Below, in pieces: positions 7,281-15,809 of a stretch of DNA of 64,000 nucleotides. Made by a program: the position numbers and the translations under genes. The notes below the pieces were generated by a model that was given only the letters and a program-made list of their open reading frames with translations, made no database searches and was not told the DNA's origin. The DNA is from Chloroflexota bacterium (GTDB lineage Bacteria; Chloroflexota; Anaerolineae; Aggregatilineales; Phototrophicaceae), in NCBI GenBank assembly GCA_011523735.1, contig WTGB01000058.1, forward strand, positions 1-64,000, read 5' to 3'. The number at the start of each line of letters is the position of its first letter. The stretch's first letter is position 1.

Positions 7281-8141
7281 TTACACGGTTGATTTCGCTT
7301 CGTCACAAATTTCCTGTTCCAAAACATCAGCCAAAAAACTTTCAACTTCCGGGCGAAGCTGCCCGGCGCTGAGTGTGTCAGCGGCTGGATTATGACGATA
7401 TTGTAGGGCGCGCTCAATGAGGTCCGCCCAGTGTGGGCATGCAGAGGCCAGCCAATTCGCCGCCTGGATTTTTGAGGCATCGCGCCGATGCGCCAGAGTG
7501 AACAGGCCGCGGGCGACGGTCAAGACGATATAGGACAGGAACGGCTTGTCCAGCGCTGTCTTGACTGATTCGCGATAAGCGCAAATGTGCTCCCTGACTG
7601 CCTTGAGCCAAGCCTCCAGCGGCAGAGGATCGATCAGAGCCTCAATTGGCGGACCCTGCAAAGCGATGCCTTTTTCGCGCAGGGCGTACCAACTGATAAG
7701 CCAATCGTCGCTCGCTTGGACGAGGTGGAAAGGTTCGCCCGGGCTCATGATGCCGATGGTGCTGGTCCGCGTCCGGAAGCTGCGCAGCGCTCCTGCCGAG
7801 ATGTAAGCTAGTTCAAGCCGGTCGTCCCAGGCGGGAAACTCCCTCAGGAGTTGCGCGTGGAACTGCTGAAGCGCCGTGAAGAGGCGGCCGTCAAGCGGGT
7901 TTTCCAATACGACGACCAGATCGATATCGCTGATGTCGAAGTCGAAATCGCCGGTGACGAGCGATCCGTAGAGGTAGATGCCAACTAGTTGATCGCGCAG
8001 GATCGATTTCAAGCCAGCGGTCAAACGGGACAGGAGCGCCAGAACCTGACGGCGCTCGCCGGATGACAGCGCTTGCATTGCGTTCTGCTCAGCCCCGACT
8101 GGAGTCATCTGTTGTACATCCCTTCTCTCATGGTCGCGCAT
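7281..8141 (-). CDS. Aminoglycoside-adenylyltransferase-like nucleotidyltransferase (DUF4111 type)
   Basis: The 286 residues begin with a helical leader, then the nucleotidyltransferase signature GSLVTGDFDFDISDIDL (from residue 59), where the paired Asp residues (D72, D74) would bind metal. The C-terminal half (WLKAVREHICAYRES...LSYIVLTVARGLFTL) matches the helical DUF4111 domain of AadA/ANT-type enzymes. Such enzymes transfer AMP to a hydroxyl group, classically of spectinomycin or streptomycin, but the family also includes housekeeping members of unknown substrate. Nothing nearby suggests a resistance cassette. The ATG at 8108 is an alternative start. It is divergent from the enolase-family gene. 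Confidence 0.8.
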   Translation of the reverse strand: MRDHERRDVQQMTPVGAEQNAMQALSSGERRQVLALLSRLTAGLKSILRDQLVGIYLYGSLVTGDFDFDISDIDLVVVLENPLDGRLFTALQQFHAQLLREFPAWDDRLELAYISAGALRSFRTRTSTIGIMSPGEPFHLVQASDDWLISWYALREKGIALQGPPIEALIDPLPLEAWLKAVREHICAYRESVKTALDKPFLSYIVLTVARGLFTLAHRRDASKIQAANWLASACPHWADLIERALQYRHNPAADTLSAGQLRPEVESFLADVLEQEICDEAKSTV

Positions 8142-8286
8142 TTGATTACAAGTCGCTAGACTATAGCCGATTGACAGCCGCTGGGCGCCAACGATAATGG
8201 CTGGCGCGCGAACGCGAAATAATGAATATGTTCGCCTATCGCAACACTGCGGTTCATTAAGTCAGGTTGAGGCATAGCGCGACGAG

Positions 8287-9420
8287 ATGAAAATCGAAGG
8301 CATCGAAACTTACGTTGTGGAGCAGAAGCTGGATACCCCATTCTACTTCTCGCAATTTGAATTTCAGGCGCGGCAGGTTTGTCTGGTAAAGGTAATTGCC
8401 GAGGACGGTACTTACGGCTGGGGCGAGGGATATGGACCGGCAACCGTTGTGCGGGCCGGGGTCGATTTCCTGGCGCCGCTGGCGCTCGGGGAAGATCCTC
8501 TTCATGTGGAGGCGATCTGGAACAAGATGCACCTGCGCTCGCTGGATTACGCGCGGCGGGGTGTGCTGGTGGCGGCGATAAGCGCCATTGATATTGCCCT
8601 TTGGGATCTGCGCGGCAAGCTGCTGGGTCAGCCGGTCTCGGTGCTTTTGGGCGGTCCCCGGCGGGAGCGCGTGAAAGTATATGCCACCGGCTTGTACTTC
8701 ACCGATACCGATGATCTGATCGGCAAGCTGGTCGATGAGGCGCAGCTGTATGCGGCGCAGGGTTTCCGCGCGATAAAGATGAAGGTGGGGCTGGGCTTGG
8801 AGACGGACTTGCGGCATGTGCGGGCGGTGCGGCGGGCGATCGGCGACGATGTCGAGTTGATGGTGGACGCCAATCACGCTTACTCGCTGAACGAAGCGTT
8901 GAACTTCGCCCGACAGATCGAGCCGTTGAATATCAGTTTCTTTGAAGAGCCGGTTTCGCCGGAAGATTATGAGGGCTATCGCGAGCTGCGTCTGCGCAGC
9001 CCGATTGCGATTGCAGGCGGCGAATGCGAATATCTGTTGGCCGGTTTTCGCCAATTGCTGAGCAAGCGCTGCGTTGATATCGCTCAACCGGATATTTGCG
9101 GCGCCGGTGGCTTGACCGAAGTGAAGCGCATCGTGGCGCTGGCAACCGCCTTTCAAACCAACGTTATCCCGCATAGCTGGGGCACGGGCATCGCTTTTGC
9201 GGCTGGCTTGCATCTGGTCAGCACGCTTGATCCGCTGCCGGGCCGGCTGCGGATGCCCGAGGCGATGTTGGAAATGGATCGCTCGGAGAATGCCCTGCGC
9301 GATACGCTGACGCAACCGCAATTCAAGCTCGAAGGGGGCGAGGTAGCGATGCCGACCGCGCCGGGCTTGGGCGTCGATGTGGACCCCGACTTTTTGGCGC
9401 GCTACACGAAGGGCGCGTAA
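8287..9420 (+). CDS. Mandelate racemase/muconate lactonizing enzyme family protein (enolase superfamily)
   Basis: 377 residues with the full two-domain fold. The N-terminal capping domain is followed by a TIM barrel with the KxK pair (AIKMKVG, K164/K166). The three metal ligands are at VDANHAY (D194), FFEEP (E220 region) and GGECEY (E246), and a catalytic His lies in IPHSWGTG (H296). The KxK plus His arrangement is that of the mandelate-racemase subgroup, which abstracts a proton next to a carboxylate in sugar acids or related compounds. The exact substrate is not readable. Its TAA is followed directly by the ATG of the PLP lyase at 9421, so the two are translationally coupled and probably act on connected substrates. 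Confidence 0.9.
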   Translation: MKIEGIETYVVEQKLDTPFYFSQFEFQARQVCLVKVIAEDGTYGWGEGYGPATVVRAGVDFLAPLALGEDPLHVEAIWNKMHLRSLDYARRGVLVAAISAIDIALWDLRGKLLGQPVSVLLGGPRRERVKVYATGLYFTDTDDLIGKLVDEAQLYAAQGFRAIKMKVGLGLETDLRHVRAVRRAIGDDVELMVDANHAYSLNEALNFARQIEPLNISFFEEPVSPEDYEGYRELRLRSPIAIAGGECEYLLAGFRQLLSKRCVDIAQPDICGAGGLTEVKRIVALATAFQTNVIPHSWGTGIAFAAGLHLVSTLDPLPGRLRMPEAMLEMDRSENALRDTLTQPQFKLEGGEVAMPTAPGLGVDVDPDFLARYTKGA

Positions 9421-10371
9421 ATGTCGGCAGCTATCCCGCTGGAAGCGATTCAAGCGGCGGCGGGGCGAATCGCCCGCTTGATAGTCCGGACGCCCTTGTT
9501 GCGCCTGCCACTCGATGATTTACCGATTGAAATCTACCTCAAGCTGGAGAACTTGCAGCCCATCGGCTCCTTCAAGCTGCGCGGCGCGGGCAATGCCATA
9601 GCGCAGGCTTCAGCGGCGGAGCTGGCTCGCGGCGTCTATACAGCGAGCGCGGGCAATATGGCGCAGGGCTTGGCTTGGAACGCGCGGCGGCTGGGCATTC
9701 CCTGTCAGGTCATCGTGCCGGATCACGCGCCGAAGACGAAACTGGCGGCCATACGACGACTGGGCGGAGAGATTATCAAAGTGCCATTTGACCGCTGGTG
9801 GGATGTCATTGTCAGCGGCGAATACGAGGACCTGGATGGCCGTTTCATTCACCCGGTCAGCGACCCGGCGGTCATGGCGGGCAACGGCACGATTGGGCTT
9901 GAAATCCTGGCGGACTTGCCCGATGTCGATGCGGTGGTCATTCCCTATGGCGGCGGCGGATTGAGTAGCGGCATCGCCTCAGCCATGCGCGCGCTGAGAC
10001 CGGCGGCGCGTCTTTACGCCGTTGAAGTGGAGACGGCCGCGCCATTGTCGGCATCGCTGCGGGCGGGCAAACCGGTCGAGGTGGATTACAGGCCCAGCTT
10101 CGTCGATGGCATCGGCGGTAAGAGCGTGCTGCCGGAAATGTGGGAGCGGGTCAGCAGCTTGCTCGATGATTCGCTGCTGGTATCGCTTGATGAAGTCCGG
10201 GCGGCGATAAGACTGCTGGCTGAACGGCAGCGCGTCATCGCCGAAGGGGCGGGGGCGGCGTCGGTCGCGGCGGCGCTGGCGGGTAAGGCGGGCGCCAGCA
10301 AGGTCGTCTGCGTCGTATCAGGCGGGAATATCGAGCGCGGCGTATTGGCGGAGATACTAGCCGAAGGCTAG
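9421..10371 (+). CDS. Threonine/serine dehydratase-like PLP enzyme (fold type II)
   Basis: 316 residues. The PLP lysine lies in GSFKLRGA (K52). Other matches are SAGNMAQG (the usual S-GN-A phosphate/carboxylate loop), PYGGGGLSSG (PLP phosphate-binding glycine loop), EGAGAAS and VVSGGNIE near the end. There is no C-terminal ACT regulatory domain, so this is a catabolic-type threonine/serine dehydratase or a relative such as a hydroxyaspartate or serine racemase-type enzyme. The start codon abuts the stop of the enolase-family gene. Its stop overlaps that of the convergent Wzz-like gene in a shared CTAG (10368-10371). Confidence 0.88.
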   Translation: MSAAIPLEAIQAAAGRIARLIVRTPLLRLPLDDLPIEIYLKLENLQPIGSFKLRGAGNAIAQASAAELARGVYTASAGNMAQGLAWNARRLGIPCQVIVPDHAPKTKLAAIRRLGGEIIKVPFDRWWDVIVSGEYEDLDGRFIHPVSDPAVMAGNGTIGLEILADLPDVDAVVIPYGGGGLSSGIASAMRALRPAARLYAVEVETAAPLSASLRAGKPVEVDYRPSFVDGIGGKSVLPEMWERVSSLLDDSLLVSLDEVRAAIRLLAERQRVIAEGAGAASVAAALAGKAGASKVVCVVSGGNIERGVLAEILAEG

Positions 10372-11021
10372 TCCGATGGCGGCACTGCGGCTAGCACAGG
10401 CAAACCGGCGACGGACTCCACATCCTCGCGGCGGCGCACGATGGCGCTTTCCAGGTATTCCAGCACGAAGACGATGATGCCGCCGACGAAGACGCCGGCG
10501 ATTAAACCGACCAGGGTGTTGATCGTGACGTTGGGGCGGGCGAGGGCGATGATCGGATTGTCTTGCAGGCTGGCGTAGATGCGATCTTCCTGGCGCGCTT
10601 GCTGGTTCTGGTCATCGCGATAACGGATGAGCAGTTGCGCCCATTCGGTGGCGATGAGAGCAGCTTGACCGATGTCCTTGTGCTCGGCATCAATCTGAAT
10701 AACCAGGCTATCGAGATTGTGCGCGATCCGGACATCGGCCCGCAATTGCTGGGGCGTCATATCCATTTGCAGCCGATCGATGACTTCCGCAGCCCGCAGC
10801 GAGCTATCGAGATAAGACACCTGGCTGTTGAGCAATTGCTTGGCCGATTGCACCAAGCCGAAGTCGGAGCGGCTGGGCTCGATGCGGACGCGCTGGGTGG
10901 CGCGGTAGACGGGGTCGAGACTGCGGCTGAAGAAGAAGGCGCTGCCGGCGGCGATGATGCCAAGCAGCAGCATTATCCAGCCGCGGCGAACGAGAATGCT
11001 AGCGTAGTCGATAAGGTTCAT
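10368..11021 (-). CDS. Wzz-type chain-length determinant/capsular polysaccharide co-polymerase
   Basis: 217 residues from ATG 11021; an upstream ATG at 11069 would extend the frame into a hairpin repeat and is less likely. An N-terminal NLIDYASILVRRGWIMLL segment leads into a first membrane helix. A periplasmic-side region with YRATQRVRIEPSR and a long helical part follow, then a second membrane helix (LVGLIAGVFVGGIIVFVL) and a short tail ending LPVLAAVPPSD. This is the Wzz/PCP arrangement without a tyrosine-kinase domain. It probably modulates surface polysaccharide length, but no polysaccharide cluster surrounds it. It is convergent with the dehydratase-like gene. Confidence 0.75.
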   Translation of the reverse strand: MNLIDYASILVRRGWIMLLLGIIAAGSAFFFSRSLDPVYRATQRVRIEPSRSDFGLVQSAKQLLNSQVSYLDSSLRAAEVIDRLQMDMTPQQLRADVRIAHNLDSLVIQIDAEHKDIGQAALIATEWAQLLIRYRDDQNQQARQEDRIYASLQDNPIIALARPNVTINTLVGLIAGVFVGGIIVFVLEYLESAIVRRREDVESVAGLPVLAAVPPSD

Positions 11022-11060
11022 AGCTTCATTATAGCGGGAATCGCGGGTTGGGATTACGGC

Positions 11061-11087
11061 GGGCGGCATAATATAGCCGCCCCTACA
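11061..11087. repeat. Hairpin repeat R3 (TGTAGGGGCG type), minus orientation
   Basis: GGGCGGC (11061-11067) pairs with GCCGCCC (11076-11082). On the minus strand the unit begins TGTAGGGGCGG (11087-11077), like the two TGTAGGGGCGAGA units at 15652 and 15690. It is in the gap upstream of the Wzz-like gene and downstream of metY. Confidence 0.55.
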
Positions 11088-11111
11088 ATAATACGATGCG
11101 AGTGCGCGCGG

Positions 11112-12386
11112 CTAGTGCGCGGCGGCCAGAGCTTGTTCAATGTCTTCGATGATATCGTCGATGTGCTCGATGCCGATGCAGAGGCGGATCGTCTCCGGCG
11201 TGACACCGGCCGCTTCCTGCTCCTCCGGCGTCAATTGACGGTGCGTGGTCGAGGCGGGGTGCGCCGCCAGGGACTTGGCATCGCCGATGTTCACCAGACG
11301 CTTGAAGATCTTGAGCGCATCGTAGAATTTGACGCCGGCCTCGAAGCCGCCTTTGATGCCGAAGGTCAGCAAGGCTGACGGCCGGCCGCCGGTGTATTTC
11401 TGCGCCAGTTCGTAATAGGGTGAGCTTTCCAAGCCCGGGTAGGTGACCCATTCGACCTGGGCATGACTCTCGAGGTGCTTTGCCACGGCCATGGCGTTGT
11501 CCACATGCCGTTCCATGCGCAGGGAGAGCGTCTGCAAACCTTGCAGCACCAGGAAGGCATTGAAGGGGCTGAGGGCGCTGCCGGTGTTGCGCAGGGCGAC
11601 CACGCGGGCGCGGGCGATATAAGCGGCCGGTCCCATGGCATCGGTGAAGACCACGCCGTGATAGCTCGGCTCCGGCGTACTGAACATGTAGAAGCGCTCG
11701 CTGTGTTTCGCCCAGTCGAAGATGCCGCCATCTACCAGGATGCCGGCGATGCTGTTGCCATGCCCGCCCATATACTTGGTCATCGAATGCAAGACGATGT
11801 CGCAGCCATATTCAACCGGACGGCAGAGCGCCGGCGTCGGCACGGTATTGTCCACGATAACCGGTACGCCGTGGGCATGCGCCATATCGGCGATCGCTTC
11901 CATATCCGGGATGTTGCCCGCCGGGTTGCCGATCGACTCGCAGAAGACGCCGGCAGTTTTATCGTCGATGTGTTTGGCCAGGTCATCCGGGCTGTCGCCA
12001 TCGGCGAAGCGGACATCAATGCCCAGCTTCGGCAGCATATGTCGGAATAAGGTCCAGGTCCCGCCGTAGAGTTGCGGCACGGTGACGATATTGTTGCCGG
12101 CTTCCGCCAAATTGACGATGGAGTAATGGATCGCGGCTTGGCCCGAAGCCAGCGCCAGCGAGGCGACTCCGCCTTCCATCGCCGCTACCCGCTGCTCCAG
12201 CACATCGTTGGTCGGGTTCATGATGCGGGTATAAATGTTGCCCGGCACCGCGAGGTTGAAGAGATCCGCGCCGTGCTGGGCGTTGTCGAACTCATAAGCG
12301 ACCGTCTGATAGATGGGCACGGCTACGGCGTGGGTGGTGGGTTCGCTTTCATAACCGGCGTGTATGGCTTGAGTCTCAAGCTTCAT
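11112..12386 (-). CDS. metY: O-acetylhomoserine sulfhydrylase (MetY-type Cys/Met metabolism PLP enzyme)
   Basis: The 424-residue length and the opening TQAIHAGYE are typical of MetY. The PLP lysine lies in HSMTKYMGGHG (K204), the cofactor pocket includes ASGQAAIHYSI and QLYGGTWTLF, and VIVDNTVPTPALCRP supplies the Asp that contacts the PLP ring. The enzyme replaces the acyl group of an O-acylhomoserine with sulfide to make homocysteine. The partner acyltransferase may be the MetA-like gene at 54209. The start at 12386 has AAGGAG about 9 bases upstream. The short leader holds no SAM riboswitch that I can see. O-succinylhomoserine use cannot be excluded. Confidence 0.9.
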   Translation of the reverse strand: MKLETQAIHAGYESEPTTHAVAVPIYQTVAYEFDNAQHGADLFNLAVPGNIYTRIMNPTNDVLEQRVAAMEGGVASLALASGQAAIHYSIVNLAEAGNNIVTVPQLYGGTWTLFRHMLPKLGIDVRFADGDSPDDLAKHIDDKTAGVFCESIGNPAGNIPDMEAIADMAHAHGVPVIVDNTVPTPALCRPVEYGCDIVLHSMTKYMGGHGNSIAGILVDGGIFDWAKHSERFYMFSTPEPSYHGVVFTDAMGPAAYIARARVVALRNTGSALSPFNAFLVLQGLQTLSLRMERHVDNAMAVAKHLESHAQVEWVTYPGLESSPYYELAQKYTGGRPSALLTFGIKGGFEAGVKFYDALKIFKRLVNIGDAKSLAAHPASTTHRQLTPEEQEAAGVTPETIRLCIGIEHIDDIIEDIEQALAAAH

Positions 12387-12484
12387 GGCATGTTCTCCTT
12401 GTCAATTCCACTAATGGTCTTTGTATGGCGGGTTACTCTACAGCAATTGGCGCAGTAATAAGAGATAGAATTTCACTTGTTTTG

Positions 12485-13396
12485 CTAAGTTTGCGGTTGA
12501 TGTTTCCACTTCGCCTGCGCCTGCTCGATGGTCGTCGCGGTGACGCCGTAGATCACCAATGCGCTGCCGACGATCTGCGCGAAGGAGGGAATCTCGCCAA
12601 ATAAGAATAAGGCGATGACGGCGCTAAGCACGACGCCGACCTGCAGGATGATTGACACGGCGGTGGCGGTGAAGTGTTGCAGGGCGATGTTCATGAAGAG
12701 ATGCCCCAATACTTGCGCCAGGATCGTCACGATGATCGTCCAAATATAGCCGTTGAGGGGATAGCCGATGACCGGCGTCCGACTGAAGAAGACGAAGACC
12801 GTCATGACCAGCGCGGAAGCGAAGAAAACGAGAAAGCTGTACAACAGGGGCGGGATGAGATTGTTCAAGCGCCGCCCGATCAGCAGATAAGCGCCGAAGC
12901 AGAAGGAGCCGCAAATCGCCAGAGCGCCGCCGAGCAAAGGATCGCTGCCCGCTTCGATGGCGCTCAAGCCGCCGATGCCGACCATAGTCACGCCGATGAG
13001 GGTCACGACCAGGCTGAGCCAGAAGCGGCGGGAAAAGACCACGCCGAAGATGAAGATTTCCGGCAAGACGATCCACATGGGCGTAGTCCGGCGCAGCACG
13101 CTTGTCATCAAAACGCTGGTGTATTCCAGGGAAACGAAGAGCAGCAGGAGGTTCAGCGCCAGCCAGAAACCGGCTATGCCCGAGAGCAGCCAGTGGCGGA
13201 GGGTCAGGCGAGCCAGATCTTCTCGATAGCGAGCTAGGATGAGCGGCAGCAAGCCAAGCGAGACGAGCCAGAGGCGGATGAGCACGATCACGAGCGACGG
13301 CATGCCTTCGCTCTGCGTGATGCGAATGGCGATCGGCGTCACGCCGGCCGAGAAAATGATCGTCAGGATGATCAGCAGCGCCCGTCTGTTGGGCAT
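12485..13396 (-). CDS. EamA-family (DMT) membrane transporter
   Basis: 303 residues with about ten hydrophobic segments in two five-helix halves, the usual EamA layout. The first helix has FSAGVTPIAIRITQSEG, and the end of each half carries the characteristic pattern (LEYTSVLMTSVLRRTTPMWI; LFLFGEIPSFAQIVGSAL). These proteins export or import small metabolites such as amino acids, and the substrate is not predictable. It lies 98 bp upstream of metY on the same strand, so a role in sulfur-amino-acid export is possible but unproven. Confidence 0.85.
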   Translation of the reverse strand: MPNRRALLIILTIIFSAGVTPIAIRITQSEGMPSLVIVLIRLWLVSLGLLPLILARYREDLARLTLRHWLLSGIAGFWLALNLLLLFVSLEYTSVLMTSVLRRTTPMWIVLPEIFIFGVVFSRRFWLSLVVTLIGVTMVGIGGLSAIEAGSDPLLGGALAICGSFCFGAYLLIGRRLNNLIPPLLYSFLVFFASALVMTVFVFFSRTPVIGYPLNGYIWTIIVTILAQVLGHLFMNIALQHFTATAVSIILQVGVVLSAVIALFLFGEIPSFAQIVGSALVIYGVTATTIEQAQAKWKHQPQT

Positions 13397-13585
13397 GGGT
13401 CCTCTCGCAAGCCGCCGACAGAATCCCGAAATCCTAACATAGCCCCTTGTGGCTGGCTAGTACAAGCCCCCTGGCTACCGCTTGATGTGACTGAAATCGG
13501 GCACTTTTTGCGTTTCCTGTTGACCTCGCTACAATATCAGTTGCTTATCAGAAGGCATTGAGCTTTTTCGCAGTTTGGGGGGCGC

Positions 13586-14230
13586 ATGGCAAAGTCCGCT
13601 GTGTATACTGGCGAACTACTATCGCTAAAGCAGGAGCTTATCGCTGGCGCGGCTTTGGTGGCGAGCATCGGCTTGGTGCCGCTGACGCAAGGCAATCTCA
13701 GCCTGCGCGACCCCGATAGCGGCCTCATCCTCGTCACTCCGCATGATTACCCCTATGACGCCCTGAAGGCGGATGACGTGGTCGTCTTGGACCTGGAGGG
13801 CAATGTCATCGAGGGGACCCGTGAGCCTTCGCACGAATCTCAGGTGCACTTGGCCGTCTATGATCGGCGCGAGGACGCCATGGGCATCGTGCATGCCGAG
13901 CCGATATACACCAATCTCTTCGGTGTGCTGCACAAGCCGATCGCGCCCTTGCACGTCGGGACCCTGATTGATGTCCGCGGCGAGGTGCCGGTCATGCCCT
14001 TCGCGCCCAGCGGCTCGCGGCAGTTCGGCTACGATATGCTGGAAGTGATGGGCGACAAAAACGCGGTAATCTGGGCGAATCACGGCATGCTGGCTGTCGG
14101 CAGCAGTCTGGGTAAGGCGATCCACTGCACGGTCATGGTCGAAATCTCGGCGCAGCTTTATCACATGGCGCTGCAGCATGGCGAACCGCATCGGATACCG
14201 GAGCAATATCACGACCGATTGGTCGGTTAA
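13586..14230 (+). CDS. Class II aldolase/adducin family protein (sugar-phosphate aldolase-like)
   Basis: 214 residues, the usual length for L-fuculose- or L-ribulose-phosphate aldolase/epimerase relatives. Recognisable parts are TQGNLSLRDPDSG (phosphate-binding loop), LVTPHDYPYDAL, EPSHESQVHLAVY (E84, catalytic acid position) and ANHGMLAVG (H166, third metal His). The metal-binding His-x-His pair is here HAE (residues 103-105), so the second His is Glu. The gene heads a cluster with a sugar ABC importer and an FGGY kinase, which points to cleavage of a ketose phosphate made by that kinase. The substitution leaves open whether it is an aldolase, decarboxylase or epimerase. Confidence 0.85.
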   Translation: MAKSAVYTGELLSLKQELIAGAALVASIGLVPLTQGNLSLRDPDSGLILVTPHDYPYDALKADDVVVLDLEGNVIEGTREPSHESQVHLAVYDRREDAMGIVHAEPIYTNLFGVLHKPIAPLHVGTLIDVRGEVPVMPFAPSGSRQFGYDMLEVMGDKNAVIWANHGMLAVGSSLGKAIHCTVMVEISAQLYHMALQHGEPHRIPEQYHDRLVG

Positions 14231-14338
14231 CTTCGAGTGGCGACATTTGGCAAAGCGGACGAAAGGAGGAAGATGCTGAGATTCAGAGACTATGCAATTG
14301 ATTTCGTAAGCGAAGGTATTGATTTGAGGAGATTAAAC

Positions 14339-15613
14339 ATGTACAGAAGAATCACGATTGCGCTTTTGCTATTGCTCATCCTGGCGCTGACCGCGCCGGT
14401 GATGGCCCAGGATGAAGTCGTCGTCCGCTTCCGCTCCTGGAGCCCGGTGATCGCCACGACCGAGGCGATGATCGCCGCATTCAACGAGGCGAACCCGGAT
14501 ATCACCATCGAGCCGGATATCACCAACTATCCCGAATACCTCGTCGACTTGCAGACGATGGCGGCTGGGGGCGCGCTGCCCGATCTCATCGGCTTGGAGC
14601 CGGGCGCTCTGACCCAGCAATACCGCGACCATCTGATGCCGCTGCAGGATTGCGCGGTCGCCACCTGGGGCGAAGACTGGGAAGATCAGTTCTTCCCCGT
14701 TGGCATCGAGCAGGCGCGGCTGGGCAACCCGGAAGGCGATGACAACATCTATGGTCTGCCGGTGCTCGTCCAGACGATCAATATGTGGTACACCGTGCCG
14801 ATCTTTGAAGAAGCGGGTGTCGAACCGCCGACGACCTATGACGAACTGAAGGAACTGGCGGATATGTTCAACGCGCAAGGGATCGCCCCGGTTATGATCG
14901 GCGCGGGCGATGGCTGGATCCGCCGCGATGTCTACATGCAGCTGATCCACAATGTTGCGCCCGGCTTGATCTACGAGGCGGAAGACGGCATGGCCAGCTT
15001 CACCGACGAGCCTTTCGTCGAAGCGATGACCTGGTGGAAGCGCCTCTTTGATGATGGCATCTTCCAGATGGGCGCGCTGGGCATGACACACTATCCGGCT
15101 GCTGTCGAGCAGATTCAAGCGGGGCGCGCCGCCATGTTCCCGATGGGCGCCTGGTGGCAGCAGCAAGCGGGCAATCCCGATCCGCCGCCGCTCGACGAGA
15201 ACCTGCAGGGTTACGCGCCCTTCAAGTTCCCCGATGTGACCGGCATGGGCGCGCCGGAAGACTTGCTGGGCGGCATTGACGTCATGATGGGCGTCACGCG
15301 TGGCTCGGCCAATCCGGACGCGGCTTGCAAGGTCATCACCGACTGGATCAGCGGCGCCGGCGCGCAGGCCTTGATCAACACCTACAACGATCTGCCCGCC
15401 TATATCGGCTTGCGGCCCGCATCCTTCGGCTCGGAGAACCAGGAAGCGGTTTGGGATCTCTTCACCGAAGAGTGGCTGGCAAGTGTGCAATACGCGCGGC
15501 AACTCAAGAGCCCGGATGTCAAGCAGGCGCTGGAAGATGCGCTGGCGGGCGTCGCTGCTGGCGAGATGACCCCAGCCGAGGGCATGCAGTTGGTGCAAGA
15601 CGCCAACATGTAG
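14339..15613 (+). CDS. Sugar ABC transporter substrate-binding protein (family 1)
   Basis: Start at ATG 14339, with GAGGAG seven bases upstream, gives 424 residues. An earlier in-frame ATG at 14237 would bury the signal peptide. The signal is MYRRITIALLLLLILALTA ending VMAQ, with no lipobox Cys. The mature protein has WSPVIATTEAMIAAFNEANP, then GGALPDLIGLEPG and YGLPVLVQTINMWYT, all typical of MalE-like carbohydrate-binding proteins. It delivers a sugar to the two permeases encoded downstream. The 196-bp gap to the first permease holds three hairpins, which may raise the level of this mRNA segment over the rest. Confidence 0.9.
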   Translation: MYRRITIALLLLLILALTAPVMAQDEVVVRFRSWSPVIATTEAMIAAFNEANPDITIEPDITNYPEYLVDLQTMAAGGALPDLIGLEPGALTQQYRDHLMPLQDCAVATWGEDWEDQFFPVGIEQARLGNPEGDDNIYGLPVLVQTINMWYTVPIFEEAGVEPPTTYDELKELADMFNAQGIAPVMIGAGDGWIRRDVYMQLIHNVAPGLIYEAEDGMASFTDEPFVEAMTWWKRLFDDGIFQMGALGMTHYPAAVEQIQAGRAAMFPMGAWWQQQAGNPDPPPLDENLQGYAPFKFPDVTGMGAPEDLLGGIDVMMGVTRGSANPDAACKVITDWISGAGAQALINTYNDLPAYIGLRPASFGSENQEAVWDLFTEEWLASVQYARQLKSPDVKQALEDALAGVAAGEMTPAEGMQLVQDANM

Positions 15614-15809
15614 CTGAAGAGGGGTGGACTGTCCCCTCTCAGTTTGGATTCTGTAGGGGCGAGACTTGTCTCGCCCGCAAGCGCAAATCTGTAGGGGCGA
15701 GAGGCGAGTTGTGTCTACGCGCCCCTTGTCTCGCTCGTCGTTAATTGCTTGTACAAGTTTGGGCGATCCAAGGATCGCCCAAACAGTTGTCTTTCAAGAG
15801 TTGCCCATT
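15614..15809 (+). promoter_or_regulatory. Hairpin-rich spacer between binding-protein and permease genes
   Basis: Three potential stem-loops: GAGGGG (15619-15624) with CCCCTC (15633-15638); GGGCGAGAC (15657-15665) with GTCTCGCCC (15668-15676), part of repeat R3; and a perfect 13-bp stem GTTTGGGCGATCC (15757-15769) with its complement at 15772-15784. The last ends 25 bases before the permease ATG. Such structures after binding-protein genes often protect the upstream mRNA or lower read-through. No T-run follows any of them. Confidence 0.65.
15652..15725 (+). repeat. Repeat R3 tandem units joined to an R2-like end
   Basis: TGTAGGGGCGAGA occurs at 15652-15664 and again at 15690-15702. The second unit runs into GTGTCTACGCGCCCC (15711-15725), which resembles the core of repeat R2 found at 21950, 22558 and 37144. 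Confidence 0.6.

Noticed and set aside
7281-8141. Antibiotic-resistance cassette around the AadA-like gene
   Set aside because: No attC site, integrase or mobile genes nearby; the family also has non-resistance members.
12387-12484. SAM riboswitch before metY
   Set aside because: The leader is short and lacks the conserved SAM-I core; only a good AAGGAG ribosome site is visible.
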